NCBI GenBank assembly: GCA_035476855.1
Contig: DATILC010000168.1
Coordinates: 4,829-68,828 of the forward strand
Reading direction: 5' to 3'
DNA from: Solimonas_A sp035476855
Lineage (GTDB): Bacteria > Pseudomonadota > Gammaproteobacteria > Nevskiales > Nevskiaceae
Length of the DNA stretch: 64,000 nt
Shown here: piece by piece, positions 11,625-21,578 of the stretch
Numbering within the stretch: the first letter of the stretch is position 1
Layout: every line of letters starts with the position of its first letter
Notes under the pieces: generated by a model
Told to the model about the DNA's origin: nothing
Seen by the model: only the letters and a program-made list of their open reading frames with translations
Databases searched by the model: none
Made by a program: the position numbers and the translations under genes

Positions 11625-13409
11625 TTAGAAGTTCTCGACGTCCATTTCCATCAGCGTGGCCGCACCGGCACGCGCCTGCTTGATCAGCGAGGAGCTCTCC
11701 GGGTAGAGCTTGGCGAAGTAGAAGCGCGCGGTGGTCAGCTTGGTCTTGTAGAAGGCGTCCTGGTCCTGCTTCTTGATGGCGACGCCGGCGGCGAAGCACC
11801 AGGCGAACGAGAACACCAGGTGGCCGATGACGCGCAGGTAAGGCACGGCAGCGGCACCGACCTCGTCCGGGTTCTTCATCGCCTTCTGGCCGATCTCCAT
11901 CGTCAGCTTCTGCACTTCAGCCAGCAGCGCGGCCAGCGGATCGCAGAATTCCTTCATCGCCGGATTCTCGGCGTGGAACTTGATCAGGTCCTGGATCACC
12001 TTGCCGAACTTCATCAGCTTGGCGCCACCGTCGGCCAGCACCTTGCGGCCCAGCAGGTCCAGCGCCTGGATGGTGTTGGTGCCTTCGTAGATCATGTTGA
12101 TGCGCGCATCGCGCACATGCTGTTCCAGGCCCCACTCGGCGATGTAGCCGTGGCCGCCCAGCACCTGCATCGCCAGCGTGGTCGAGTCATAACCGTTGTC
12201 GGTGATGAAGCCCTTGATCACCGGGGTGAGCAGGGCAACCATGTCGGCGTTCTCCTTGCGGATCTTCTCGTCAGGGTGCTTGTGCTCCATGTCGATCGCC
12301 AGGCCTGCCCAGTAGCTGAACGCGCGCGCGGCTTCGACGTAGGCCTTCTGCGTCAGCAGCATGCGGCGCACGTCGGGGTGCACGATGATCGGATCGGCCG
12401 GCTTGTCCTTGGCCTTGGGGCCGGTCAGCGAGCGGCTCTGCACGCGATCCTTCGCGTAGGCCAGCGAGTTCTGGTAGGCCACTTCGGCCAGGCCGACGGA
12501 CTGCATGCCGACGCCCAGGCGCGCGCTGTTCATCATCACGAACATGGCGTTGAGGCCCTTGTTGGCCTCGCCCACCAGCGTGCCGATGGCGCCGTCGAAA
12601 TTCATCACGCAGGTGGCGTTGCCGTGGATGCCCATCTTGTGTTCGATCGAGCCGCACTTCACCGCATTGCGCTTGCCCGGCTTGCCGTCGGCGTCCGGAA
12701 TGAACTTCGGCACGATGAACAGCGAGATGCCCTTGGTACCCTGCGGCGCATCCGGCAGGCGCGCCAGCACCAGGTGGATGATGTTCTGCGACATGTCGTG
12801 CTCGCCGGCCGAGATGAAGATCTTGGTGCCGGAGACCGCGTAGGTGCCGTCGCCGACGGGCTCGGCCTTGGACTTGAGGATGCCGAGGTCGGTGCCGGCG
12901 TGGGATTCGGTCAGGCACATCGTGCCAGTCCATTCGCCCGAGACCAGCTTCGGCAGGTACAGCTGCTTCTGCTCCGGCGTGCCGAAGGCATGCAGCGCGT
13001 TGTAGGCGCCATGCGACAGGCCCGGGTACATGGTCCAGGCCTGGTTGGCGGAGTTCATCATCTCCATGAAGGCGCTGTGGATGACGTGCGGCAGGCCTTG
13101 GCCGCCGAAGTCCGGATCCATGCCCAGCGCACCCCAGCCAGCCTCGACGAACTGCGCGTAGGCCTCCTTGAAGCCGGTCGGCGTCTTCACCACGCCGTCG
13201 CCCAGGTACTTGCAGCCCTCGCGGTCGCCGATCTGGTTCAGCGGGTACAGCACCTCGGCGCAGAATTTGCCGCCTTCCTCGAGGATGGTGTTGATCGTCT
13301 CGGCGTCGATGTCGGCGTGCGCCGGAAGCTTCTTCAGCGCGCTCGAGACATTGAGCATCTCGTGCAGCACGAACTGCATGTCACGCAGCGGCGGAGTGTA
13401 CTGACCCAT
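11625..13409 (-). CDS. Acyl-CoA dehydrogenase, DmdC-like long form
   Basis: An FAD enzyme that introduces the 2,3-double bond into acyl-CoA thioesters. The 594 residues fit the long subfamily that includes DmdC (3-methylmercaptopropionyl-CoA dehydrogenase) and many fatty acyl-CoA dehydrogenases. Visible are the N-terminal segment MGQYTPPLRDMQFVLHEMLN, the substrate/FAD loop CLTESHAGTDLG and the catalytic-Glu region IYEGTNTIQALDLLGRKVL. A C-terminal extension is typical of this group. CAGGAG precedes the ATG. A palindrome upstream (13454-13469) may bind a regulator. Chain-length preference cannot be told from sequence. Confidence 0.92.
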   Translation of the reverse strand: MGQYTPPLRDMQFVLHEMLNVSSALKKLPAHADIDAETINTILEEGGKFCAEVLYPLNQIGDREGCKYLGDGVVKTPTGFKEAYAQFVEAGWGALGMDPDFGGQGLPHVIHSAFMEMMNSANQAWTMYPGLSHGAYNALHAFGTPEQKQLYLPKLVSGEWTGTMCLTESHAGTDLGILKSKAEPVGDGTYAVSGTKIFISAGEHDMSQNIIHLVLARLPDAPQGTKGISLFIVPKFIPDADGKPGKRNAVKCGSIEHKMGIHGNATCVMNFDGAIGTLVGEANKGLNAMFVMMNSARLGVGMQSVGLAEVAYQNSLAYAKDRVQSRSLTGPKAKDKPADPIIVHPDVRRMLLTQKAYVEAARAFSYWAGLAIDMEHKHPDEKIRKENADMVALLTPVIKGFITDNGYDSTTLAMQVLGGHGYIAEWGLEQHVRDARINMIYEGTNTIQALDLLGRKVLADGGAKLMKFGKVIQDLIKFHAENPAMKEFCDPLAALLAEVQKLTMEIGQKAMKNPDEVGAAAVPYLRVIGHLVFSFAWCFAAGVAIKKQDQDAFYKTKLTTARFYFAKLYPESSSLIKQARAGAATLMEMDVENF

Positions 13410-13453
13410 GGCGGTCTCCTGATGAGGGGAAAGGAAAGGAAAAATCAGTTGCC

Positions 13454-13469
13454 CATACTGTACCGTATG
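13454..13469. promoter_or_regulatory. Candidate operator upstream of acyl-CoA dehydrogenase
   Basis: CATAC-T-GTAC-C-GTATG is a 16-bp palindrome, imperfect only at the two spacer bases. It lies 45-60 bases upstream of the start codon, in an AT-rich patch. The spacing would suit a TetR-type repressor of fatty-acid genes. Confidence 0.45.
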
Positions 13470-13516
13470 TATATCGGCAATCCTATTGCCTGGTCAGAAT
13501 TTTCCTCCTCCAGAAA

Positions 13517-13546
13517 GACGAATGCCCGCTTTCGCGGGCATTCGTC
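13517..13546 (-). terminator. Terminator of the DEAD-box helicase gene
   Basis: GACGAATGCCCGC-TTTC-GCGGGCATTCGTC is a perfect 13-bp stem with a 4-nt loop, 20 bases after the stop codon. It is followed on the minus strand by a T-rich stretch. Confidence 0.85.
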
Positions 13547-13565
13547 AACTGGCCGGAGTGACAGC

Positions 13566-15545
13566 TCAGTAGCGCGGCTTCTTGTGCGGCCCCTTGTGCT
13601 CGGGACGGGCGCGATGCACCGGACGATCACCCGCGGGGTTGCCGGCGCCCGCGGACTTGATGCCCAGCGTCGGCCGCGGAGCCGGACGGGTCGGCTTCTT
13701 CGCGGTGTACGGCAGCTCAACCGGCGCGTCACCGGGACGGCTGATGCGCAGCTGCTGGCCGCAGACCCAGGTCTTCTGCAGGTCGCGGAACACGTCCTTC
13801 GGCATGCCCTGCGGCAGGTCGACGAAGCTGTGGTCCTCGCGGATGTCGATGCGGCCGATGAACTCGCTCTCCAGCCCGGCCTCGTTGGCGATCGCGCCGA
13901 CGATGTTGCCCGGCTGCACGCCGTGCACATGGCCGACCTCGATGCGGTAGGTCTCGGAAGGCTCGTCGTTGTTCTTCTCGCGCTGCGGACGCTCGGGACG
14001 TTCCGGACGCTCGACGCGCTCGACGCGTTCAGCACGCTCCGGACGTTCCGGGCGCTCAGCACGCACGGGGCGCGCCGACGGTTCCGGGCGCTCGACGCGC
14101 GCGGGCCGCTCAGAACGCTCGGGCCGTTCGCTGCGCTCGAAACGTGCCGGCCGCGATTCCTGGTGCATCTCGCGACGTTCGGCATGGCGCGTCACCGCAG
14201 TCGGCGCCGGCAGGGACGCCGTCGGATTCAGCAGCAGCGGTGCATCACCCTGCACCACCCGCGCCAGCGCCGCGGCGATTTCCAGTGCCGGCACGTTCTG
14301 CTCGCGCTCCACCGCCTCGATCAGTTCGCGGAACACGTCCAGGTCGGTGGCGGACAGCGAGTCGACGATGCGCTGCTTGAAGCGCGCGATGCGCGTGTCG
14401 TTGACTGCCTGCGGGCTCGGCAGGTCCATGCGCTGAATGGTCTGGCGCGTGGCGCGCTCAATCGCCTGCAGCAGGTGACGCTCGCGCGGCGTGACGAACA
14501 GGATCGCATCGCCGCTGCGGCCGGCACGGCCGGTGCGGCCGATGCGGTGCACGTAGGACTCGGTATCGGTCGGGATGTCGTAGTTGACGACGTGGCTGAC
14601 GCGCTCGACGTCGAGGCCGCGTGCGGCGACGTCGGTGGCGACGACGATGTCGACCGAGCCGTCCTTGAGCTTCTGCACGATGCGCTCGCGGTCACGCTGG
14701 GCGATGTCGCCGTTCAGCGCCATCGCGGAGAAGCCCCGTGCTGCCAGCTTGTCGGCCAGCTCGACGGTCTCGTTCTTGGTGCGCGCGAACACCAGCATGC
14801 CCTCGAAGCTCTCGACCTCGAGGATGCGGGTCAGCGCGTCAAGCTTGTGCATGCCGCTGACCATCCAGTAACGCTGGCGGATGTTGGTCGCGGTGGTGGT
14901 CTTGGCCTTGATCGTGATCTCGGCCGGGGATTTCAGGTAGGTCTGCGCGATGCGGCGGATCTGCGGCGGCATCGTCGCCGAGAACAGCGCGACCTGGCGC
15001 GTCTCCGGGGTCTGCTGCAGGATCTTCTCGACGTCCTCGATGAAGCCCATGCGCAGCATCTCGTCGGCCTCGTCCAGCACCAGATAGCGCAGGGAGTCGA
15101 GCTTGAGCGTCGCCTTGTCGATGTGGTCGATCACGCGACCCGGCGTGCCGACGATCACCTGCGCACCGCGGCGCAGGCCGGCCAGCTGCGGGCCATAGCT
15201 CTGGCCGCCGTAGATCGGCAGCACATGGAAGCCAGGGATATGCGCGGCGTACTTCTGGAACGCTTCGGCGACCTGGATTGCCAGTTCGCGCGTCGGCGCC
15301 AGCACCAGCACCTGCGGCTTCTTCAGGCTGGTGTCGATGCGCGACAGCGCCGGCAGCGCGAAGGCGGCGGTCTTGCCGGTACCGGTCTGGGCCTGGCCCA
15401 GCAGGTCACGGCCTTCGAGCAGCTGCGGGATGGTCTGCGCCTGGATCGGCGAGGGATTTTCGTAGCCCACATCGGCCAGGGCCTTGAGGACAGGCTCGGA
15501 AAGGCCGAGATCGGAAAAACGGACGGAAGATGACTCGTCGGACAT
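13566..15545 (-). CDS. deaD: DEAD-box RNA helicase, DeaD/CsdA type
   Basis: An ATP-dependent RNA helicase for ribosome assembly and mRNA turnover, often cold-induced. It has 659 residues from the ATG at 15545 (MSDESSSVRFSDLGL), which has AGGGGT upstream. The Q motif leads to Walker A AQTGTGKT, DEAD in LDEADEMLRMGF, SAT and HRIGRTGRAGRSG. After the core comes a striking low-complexity tract of repeated ERPER/SERP units (roughly residues 465-535). A DbpA-type RNA-binding domain (about 540-610) and a basic tail ending KGPHKKPRY follow. The longer frame to 15650 lacks family sequence. Confidence 0.92.
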   Translation of the reverse strand: MSDESSSVRFSDLGLSEPVLKALADVGYENPSPIQAQTIPQLLEGRDLLGQAQTGTGKTAAFALPALSRIDTSLKKPQVLVLAPTRELAIQVAEAFQKYAAHIPGFHVLPIYGGQSYGPQLAGLRRGAQVIVGTPGRVIDHIDKATLKLDSLRYLVLDEADEMLRMGFIEDVEKILQQTPETRQVALFSATMPPQIRRIAQTYLKSPAEITIKAKTTTATNIRQRYWMVSGMHKLDALTRILEVESFEGMLVFARTKNETVELADKLAARGFSAMALNGDIAQRDRERIVQKLKDGSVDIVVATDVAARGLDVERVSHVVNYDIPTDTESYVHRIGRTGRAGRSGDAILFVTPRERHLLQAIERATRQTIQRMDLPSPQAVNDTRIARFKQRIVDSLSATDLDVFRELIEAVEREQNVPALEIAAALARVVQGDAPLLLNPTASLPAPTAVTRHAERREMHQESRPARFERSERPERSERPARVERPEPSARPVRAERPERPERAERVERVERPERPERPQREKNNDEPSETYRIEVGHVHGVQPGNIVGAIANEAGLESEFIGRIDIREDHSFVDLPQGMPKDVFRDLQKTWVCGQQLRISRPGDAPVELPYTAKKPTRPAPRPTLGIKSAGAGNPAGDRPVHRARPEHKGPHKKPRY

Positions 15546-15981
15546 GGTTACCCCTAGTGCGTCAGAAAATGGCTCTGAACGGCGACCGACCGCAGCGCAG
15601 AGTGCGCTGACGGCATGCAGGCCGGCGGCGCGGAAAAGTCTCGGCCTCAAGGGCGGATGGCTTTTCCTCTGGAAGGCGATCTATGCGCCTTCTACAAGCC
15701 GGGGTCCCAAGGGCTGCTCAACATTGACCGCAGCCAGAACAACGGCTGCGGGGCGCGCATCATACAGGAAACAATTGGCAAATGTTGCACAGCAGCAAAA
15801 CCCGAGGCCAGTGGCACCGGCAGAAGCCGGAACGCTGCCCGGGGAATCGACACCCTTGGTCTGAAGCAACGATCAGGATGCGGTCTGTTCGATCCGGCTT
15901 GCTGACCCCAGTCCCTTTCGGGTCGCTTCATGCCGGGCGGCGCCCTGAATCGCTGCTTGCCGGCATTCGCGCGCGACCAAC
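15546..15981. other. Gene-free stretch upstream of deaD
   Basis: About 436 bases separate the deaD start from the tRNA-Asn terminator. No gene is convincing on either strand. On the minus strand the deaD-proximal part would form a long 5' leader and contains a small hairpin, GCAGCC...GGCTGC (about 15730-15749). Long leaders are known for cold-induced deaD genes; a function here is inference. Nothing else is recognised. Confidence 0.5.
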
Positions 15982-16009
15982 AAAAAAAACCCAGCCGAAG
16001 GCTGGGTTT
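15982..16009 (-). terminator. Terminator of tRNA-Asn
   Basis: On the minus strand, AAACCCAGCC-TTC-GGCTGGGTTT continues into a run of eight T residues. It lies 28 bases after the CCA end of the tRNA. Confidence 0.93.
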
Positions 16010-16036
16010 CGTGTGCAGATCAACTGCTTTTCTAAA

Positions 16037-16112
<76 letters not shown>

Positions 16113-16126
16113 ATGACAGGGGGCGC

Positions 16127-16155
16127 ATTGTAGTGAGGCAGGATCGCGCTTGCAA
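16127..16155 (-). promoter_or_regulatory. Promoter of tRNA-Asn
   Basis: On the minus strand, TTGCAA (16155-16150), a 17-bp spacer and TACAAT (16132-16127) place the start about eight bases before the mature tRNA 5' end. Confidence 0.8.
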
Positions 16156-16176
16156 TCCCGCCTCGCGTTCAACAAT

Positions 16177-17364
16177 TCAAGCGGCGTTTACCAGCGCCTT
16201 CATGCGCTCGACGCTGCCCTTCAGCACCTTGTCGGAGGTGGCAAAAGACAGGCGCAGGTGGCCCGGCGCGCCAAAGGCGGAACCCGGCACGACCGCGACC
16301 AGCGCCTTCTCCAGCATCAGGTTCGACAGCTCCAGGTCGGTCTTGCAACCGAGCTTGGCCATCATGCCCTCGACGTTGGGGAACGCGTAGAACGTGCCGT
16401 CGCCGGCCAGGCAGTGCACGCCCGGCACCGTGTTGAGGTCGGCCACCAGCGCGTCGTGACGCGACTTGAAGGCCTTGACCATCTCGGTGACGCAGGTCTG
16501 GTCGCCGCTCAGCGCGACCTCGGCCGCCACCTGGGCGATCGAGTTCGGGTTGGAGGTCGACTGGCTCTGGATATCGGCCATCGCGGTGATCAGCTTGGCC
16601 GGGCCGCAGGCCCAGCCGATGCGCCAGCCGGTCATCGAATAGGTCTTCGACACGGCGTGGATGACCACGGTGCGGTCATACAGGTCCGGGCAGACGTTGA
16701 TGATGTTGGCGTAGGGCTCGGCGGTCCACAGGATCTTCTCGTACATATCGTCCGTGGCGATGACGATCTGCGGGTGCTTGCGCAGCACCGCGCCCAGCGC
16801 GGCCAGCTCGGCGTGGCTGTAGGCCATGCCCGAGGGGTTGGACGGCGAGTTCAGCCAGATCATCTTGGTGCGCGGCGAGATCGCCCGCTCCAGCTGCTCG
16901 GGCGTGATCTTGAAGCGCGCCTCGGCGGTGGTCTCGATGAACACCGGGGTGGCGTCGGCCAGCAGCACCATGTCCGGGTAGGACACCCAGTACGGCGCCG
17001 GCACGATGACCTCGTCCGTGGCGTTCAGCAGCGCCTGGCACAGGTTGTAGCAGGACTGCTTGCCGCCGTTGGACACCAGGATCTGGTTCGGCTTGTACTC
17101 CAGCGCGTTGTCGCGCTGCATCTTGTCGATGATCGCCTTCTTCAGGCTCGGGGTGCCGCCGACCGGGGTGTACTTGGTGAAACCGCGGTTCAGCGCCTCG
17201 ACCGCCGCGTCCTTGATGTGCTGCGGGGTATCGAAGTCCGGCTCACCGGCTCCGAGCGAGAGTACATCCTTGCCCTGCGCCTTCAGCTCGGCGGCCTTGG
17301 CAGTGACGGCCAGGGTCGGCGAAGGCTTGATGCGGCTGTTGCGAAGGGCGAGCGAGATTTCCAC
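16177..17364 (-). CDS. Aspartate aminotransferase, class I (type Ib)
   Basis: A PLP enzyme that interconverts aspartate plus 2-oxoglutarate with oxaloacetate plus glutamate. The 395 residues show the I-gamma/Ib subgroup features: SLGAGEPDFDTPQHIK near the N-terminus, YTPVGGTPSLKKAI, and WLNSPSNPSGM. The PLP lysine is in AVSKTYSMTGWRIGW (about 233-247). Members of this subgroup may also transaminate prephenate. It is a single gene between tRNA-Asn and divergent uvrB. Confidence 0.92.
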   Translation of the reverse strand: MEISLALRNSRIKPSPTLAVTAKAAELKAQGKDVLSLGAGEPDFDTPQHIKDAAVEALNRGFTKYTPVGGTPSLKKAIIDKMQRDNALEYKPNQILVSNGGKQSCYNLCQALLNATDEVIVPAPYWVSYPDMVLLADATPVFIETTAEARFKITPEQLERAISPRTKMIWLNSPSNPSGMAYSHAELAALGAVLRKHPQIVIATDDMYEKILWTAEPYANIINVCPDLYDRTVVIHAVSKTYSMTGWRIGWACGPAKLITAMADIQSQSTSNPNSIAQVAAEVALSGDQTCVTEMVKAFKSRHDALVADLNTVPGVHCLAGDGTFYAFPNVEGMMAKLGCKTDLELSNLMLEKALVAVVPGSAFGAPGHLRLSFATSDKVLKGSVERMKALVNAA

Positions 17365-17486
17365 GGTGAGTCCTCTGTGGGGCTAAAAAAAAGCGCGCGG
17401 CATGATACCGGACCCCGCCGGCCCCGCCTACTGCACCCGGAGGAAGGGTTGAACCCCGGGTCCCCGCCCCAAGTTATGCTTTGCCC

Positions 17487-19546
<2,060 letters not shown>

Positions 19547-19550
<4 letters not shown>

Positions 19551-19960
19551 ACGCCCCCTCCCTGCCCGAGCGCGTGATCGTGTTCGACGGCGCCTGCAAC
19601 TTCTGCAACAGCTGGACCCGCTTCATCATCCGGCGCGACCCGCAGGCCCGCTTCCGCTTCGCCGCGATGCAAAGCACCGCCGGCAGCCTGCTGATGACCC
19701 GCAACGGCATCGATCCACAGAACCCCGCCACCTTCCTGTATGTCGAGAACGGTCGCGGCTATACCGACACCGACGCGATCTTTCGCGTCATCGCCCAGCT
19801 CACCGGTCCCTGGCCGTTGCTGCGAGTCCTGCGCGTGGTCCCACCCTTCATCCGTGATCCTCTGTACCGGTTCCTGGCGCGCAACCGCTACCGCTGGTTC
19901 GGCCGCCACGGGACCTGCCAGGTACCCGAGGCCTCGATCGCGGAACGGTTTATTCGCTGA
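19547..19960 (+). CDS. Thiol-disulfide oxidoreductase-like DCC protein (DUF393)
   Basis: A small 137-residue protein of the DCC family, named after the motif D-x-x-C-x-x-C seen here as VFDGACNFCNSW (about 11-22). The fold is predicted thioredoxin-like and the redox function is inferred from the CxxC. It overlaps the uvrB stop by four bases (ATGA), so the two are translationally coupled. No signal peptide is visible. Confidence 0.88.
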
Positions 19961-19965
19961 ACCTG

Positions 19966-19994
19966 TTGCCTCCGGCCCGCAAACAGGGTATCTT
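19966..19994 (+). promoter_or_regulatory. Promoter of tRNA-Val
   Basis: TTGCCT (19966-19971), a 17-bp spacer and TATCTT (19989-19994) lie about 23 bases upstream of the mature tRNA. Confidence 0.65.
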
Positions 19995-20016
19995 TCGCGC
20001 CCTTCAACGTACCCGT

Positions 20017-20093
20017 AGGCGCGTAGCTCAGCTGGTTAGAGCACTACCTTGACATGGTAGGGGTCGTTGGTTCGAGTCCAATCGCGCCTACCA
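20017..20093 (+). tRNA. tRNA-Val (anticodon GAC)
   Basis: A 77-nt gene starting AGGCGCGTAGCTCAGCTGG with an encoded CCA. The acceptor AGGCGCG pairs with CGCGCCT. The anticodon arm CTACC-TTGACAT-GGTAG presents GAC. The T arm has GGTTCGAGTCC. No integrase or attachment-site duplication is visible beside it. Confidence 0.97.
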
Positions 20094-20107
20094 ATATGCT
20101 GTACAGG

Positions 20108-20134
20108 AACCCCCGACCCGTTCGGGGGTTTTCT
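20108..20134 (+). terminator. Terminator of tRNA-Val
   Basis: AACCCCCGA-CCCGT-TCGGGGGTT followed by TTCTCG, 14 bases after the CCA end. Confidence 0.9.
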
Positions 20135-20155
20135 CGTTCTGGGGTCTGGGTTTCG

Positions 20156-20206
20156 GTACGCCATCCATGGCGCGACCGCGGTCAATCAATCTACCCCCTG
20201 CCCGAG
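20156..20206. repeat. Truncated copy of the palindromic repeat
   Basis: TACGCCATCCATGGCGCGAC and the following ATCTACCCCCTGCCCG match the left arm of the copy at 215-331 (ATCTACCCCCGGCCCG there). The hairpin and right boundary are missing. It lies in the convergent gap between tRNA-Val and the transglycosylase gene. Confidence 0.65.
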
Positions 20207-20236
20207 ATTCACCAGCGGTGGCCCGGGCCGCTCCGG

Positions 20237-20986
<750 letters not shown>

Positions 20987-21578
20987 GGGGCGGCACCTTA
21001 GCAGCGACCCCGTGCAGGAGGGAATGGCGAAACGCCATGCATGGGGGGAAAGCGCCTCAAACCCACCCGAAAAGGGGGTCCAGAAGTTTCTGCTCCCGGC
21101 AAATTCTGTTGAAAAACTCCGCAGCTGCCCGCGCGAGTAGCGGAATCTGGGAAAAGTGCTCGCGACAGTTCTTTCAATGCCTGCTCGACCTGCTTTTTCC
21201 CCTTTGAAGCGACCTACGCGGGCGATTTTTCCATTGCACGATCGGCACTGGAGTTTTTCAACAGAATTGGCACATGGCAGCCGTTGGATAAGTGAAGCGA
21301 TGGGACTCACCTTCTCCGCCGGCACGGCGACAACCCGGTCCGTCGGGGAGCGAACGGCGTGATGTCGGGATTCGCAGGCTCGCCTAAGCCGCCTACTTTT
21401 GGCCCCCCATTGCCGGAAGCAGTCGGTCGCCAAGACCCGCGAATGCCTCTGATCGACCCGTTGCTGTCGATCGTTATCGCCGCCATCTGGGTTCAGAACC
21501 CGGTCAGGCACCCCGATTCTGCACGCCATGATGTGGCTACATTCCCGGCGATGCCACACCGGATATCGGTCACCCGGG
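20987..21578. other. Long intergenic gap containing a MITE
   Basis: The 592 bases between the transglycosylase start and the DUF349 stop contain a 167-bp inverted-repeat element (21102-21268). Open frames crossing the rest on either strand have no recognisable domain. The part 21273-21578 shows nothing I can name; it may be decayed coding sequence. Confidence 0.5.
21102..21268. mobile_element. MITE with perfect 19-bp inverted repeats and GGCA target duplication
   Basis: The left end AATTCTGTTGAAAAACTCC (21102-21120) and right end GGAGTTTTTCAACAGAATT (21250-21268) are exact inverses. GGCA flanks the element directly on both sides (21098-21101 and 21269-21272), a 4-bp target-site duplication. 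The 129-bp interior has no coding capacity. It is a non-autonomous element moved by an unidentified DDE transposase. Confidence 0.85.

Noticed and set aside
13978..14165. Tandem repeats resembling a CRISPR or satellite array
   Set aside because: The repeats are in frame within deaD, short and irregular, without unique spacers. They encode the ERP-rich linker.
11499..15533. 1344-residue open frame opposite the acyl-CoA dehydrogenase and deaD genes
   Set aside because: A GC-rich antisense shadow: it lies entirely across two well-supported genes, is rich in Leu/Ala/Arg/His, and shows no domain.
20017..20093. tRNA-Val as the attachment site of an integrated element
   Set aside because: No integrase gene or repeated tRNA 3' end is visible nearby, and the neighbouring genes are ordinary chromosomal ones.
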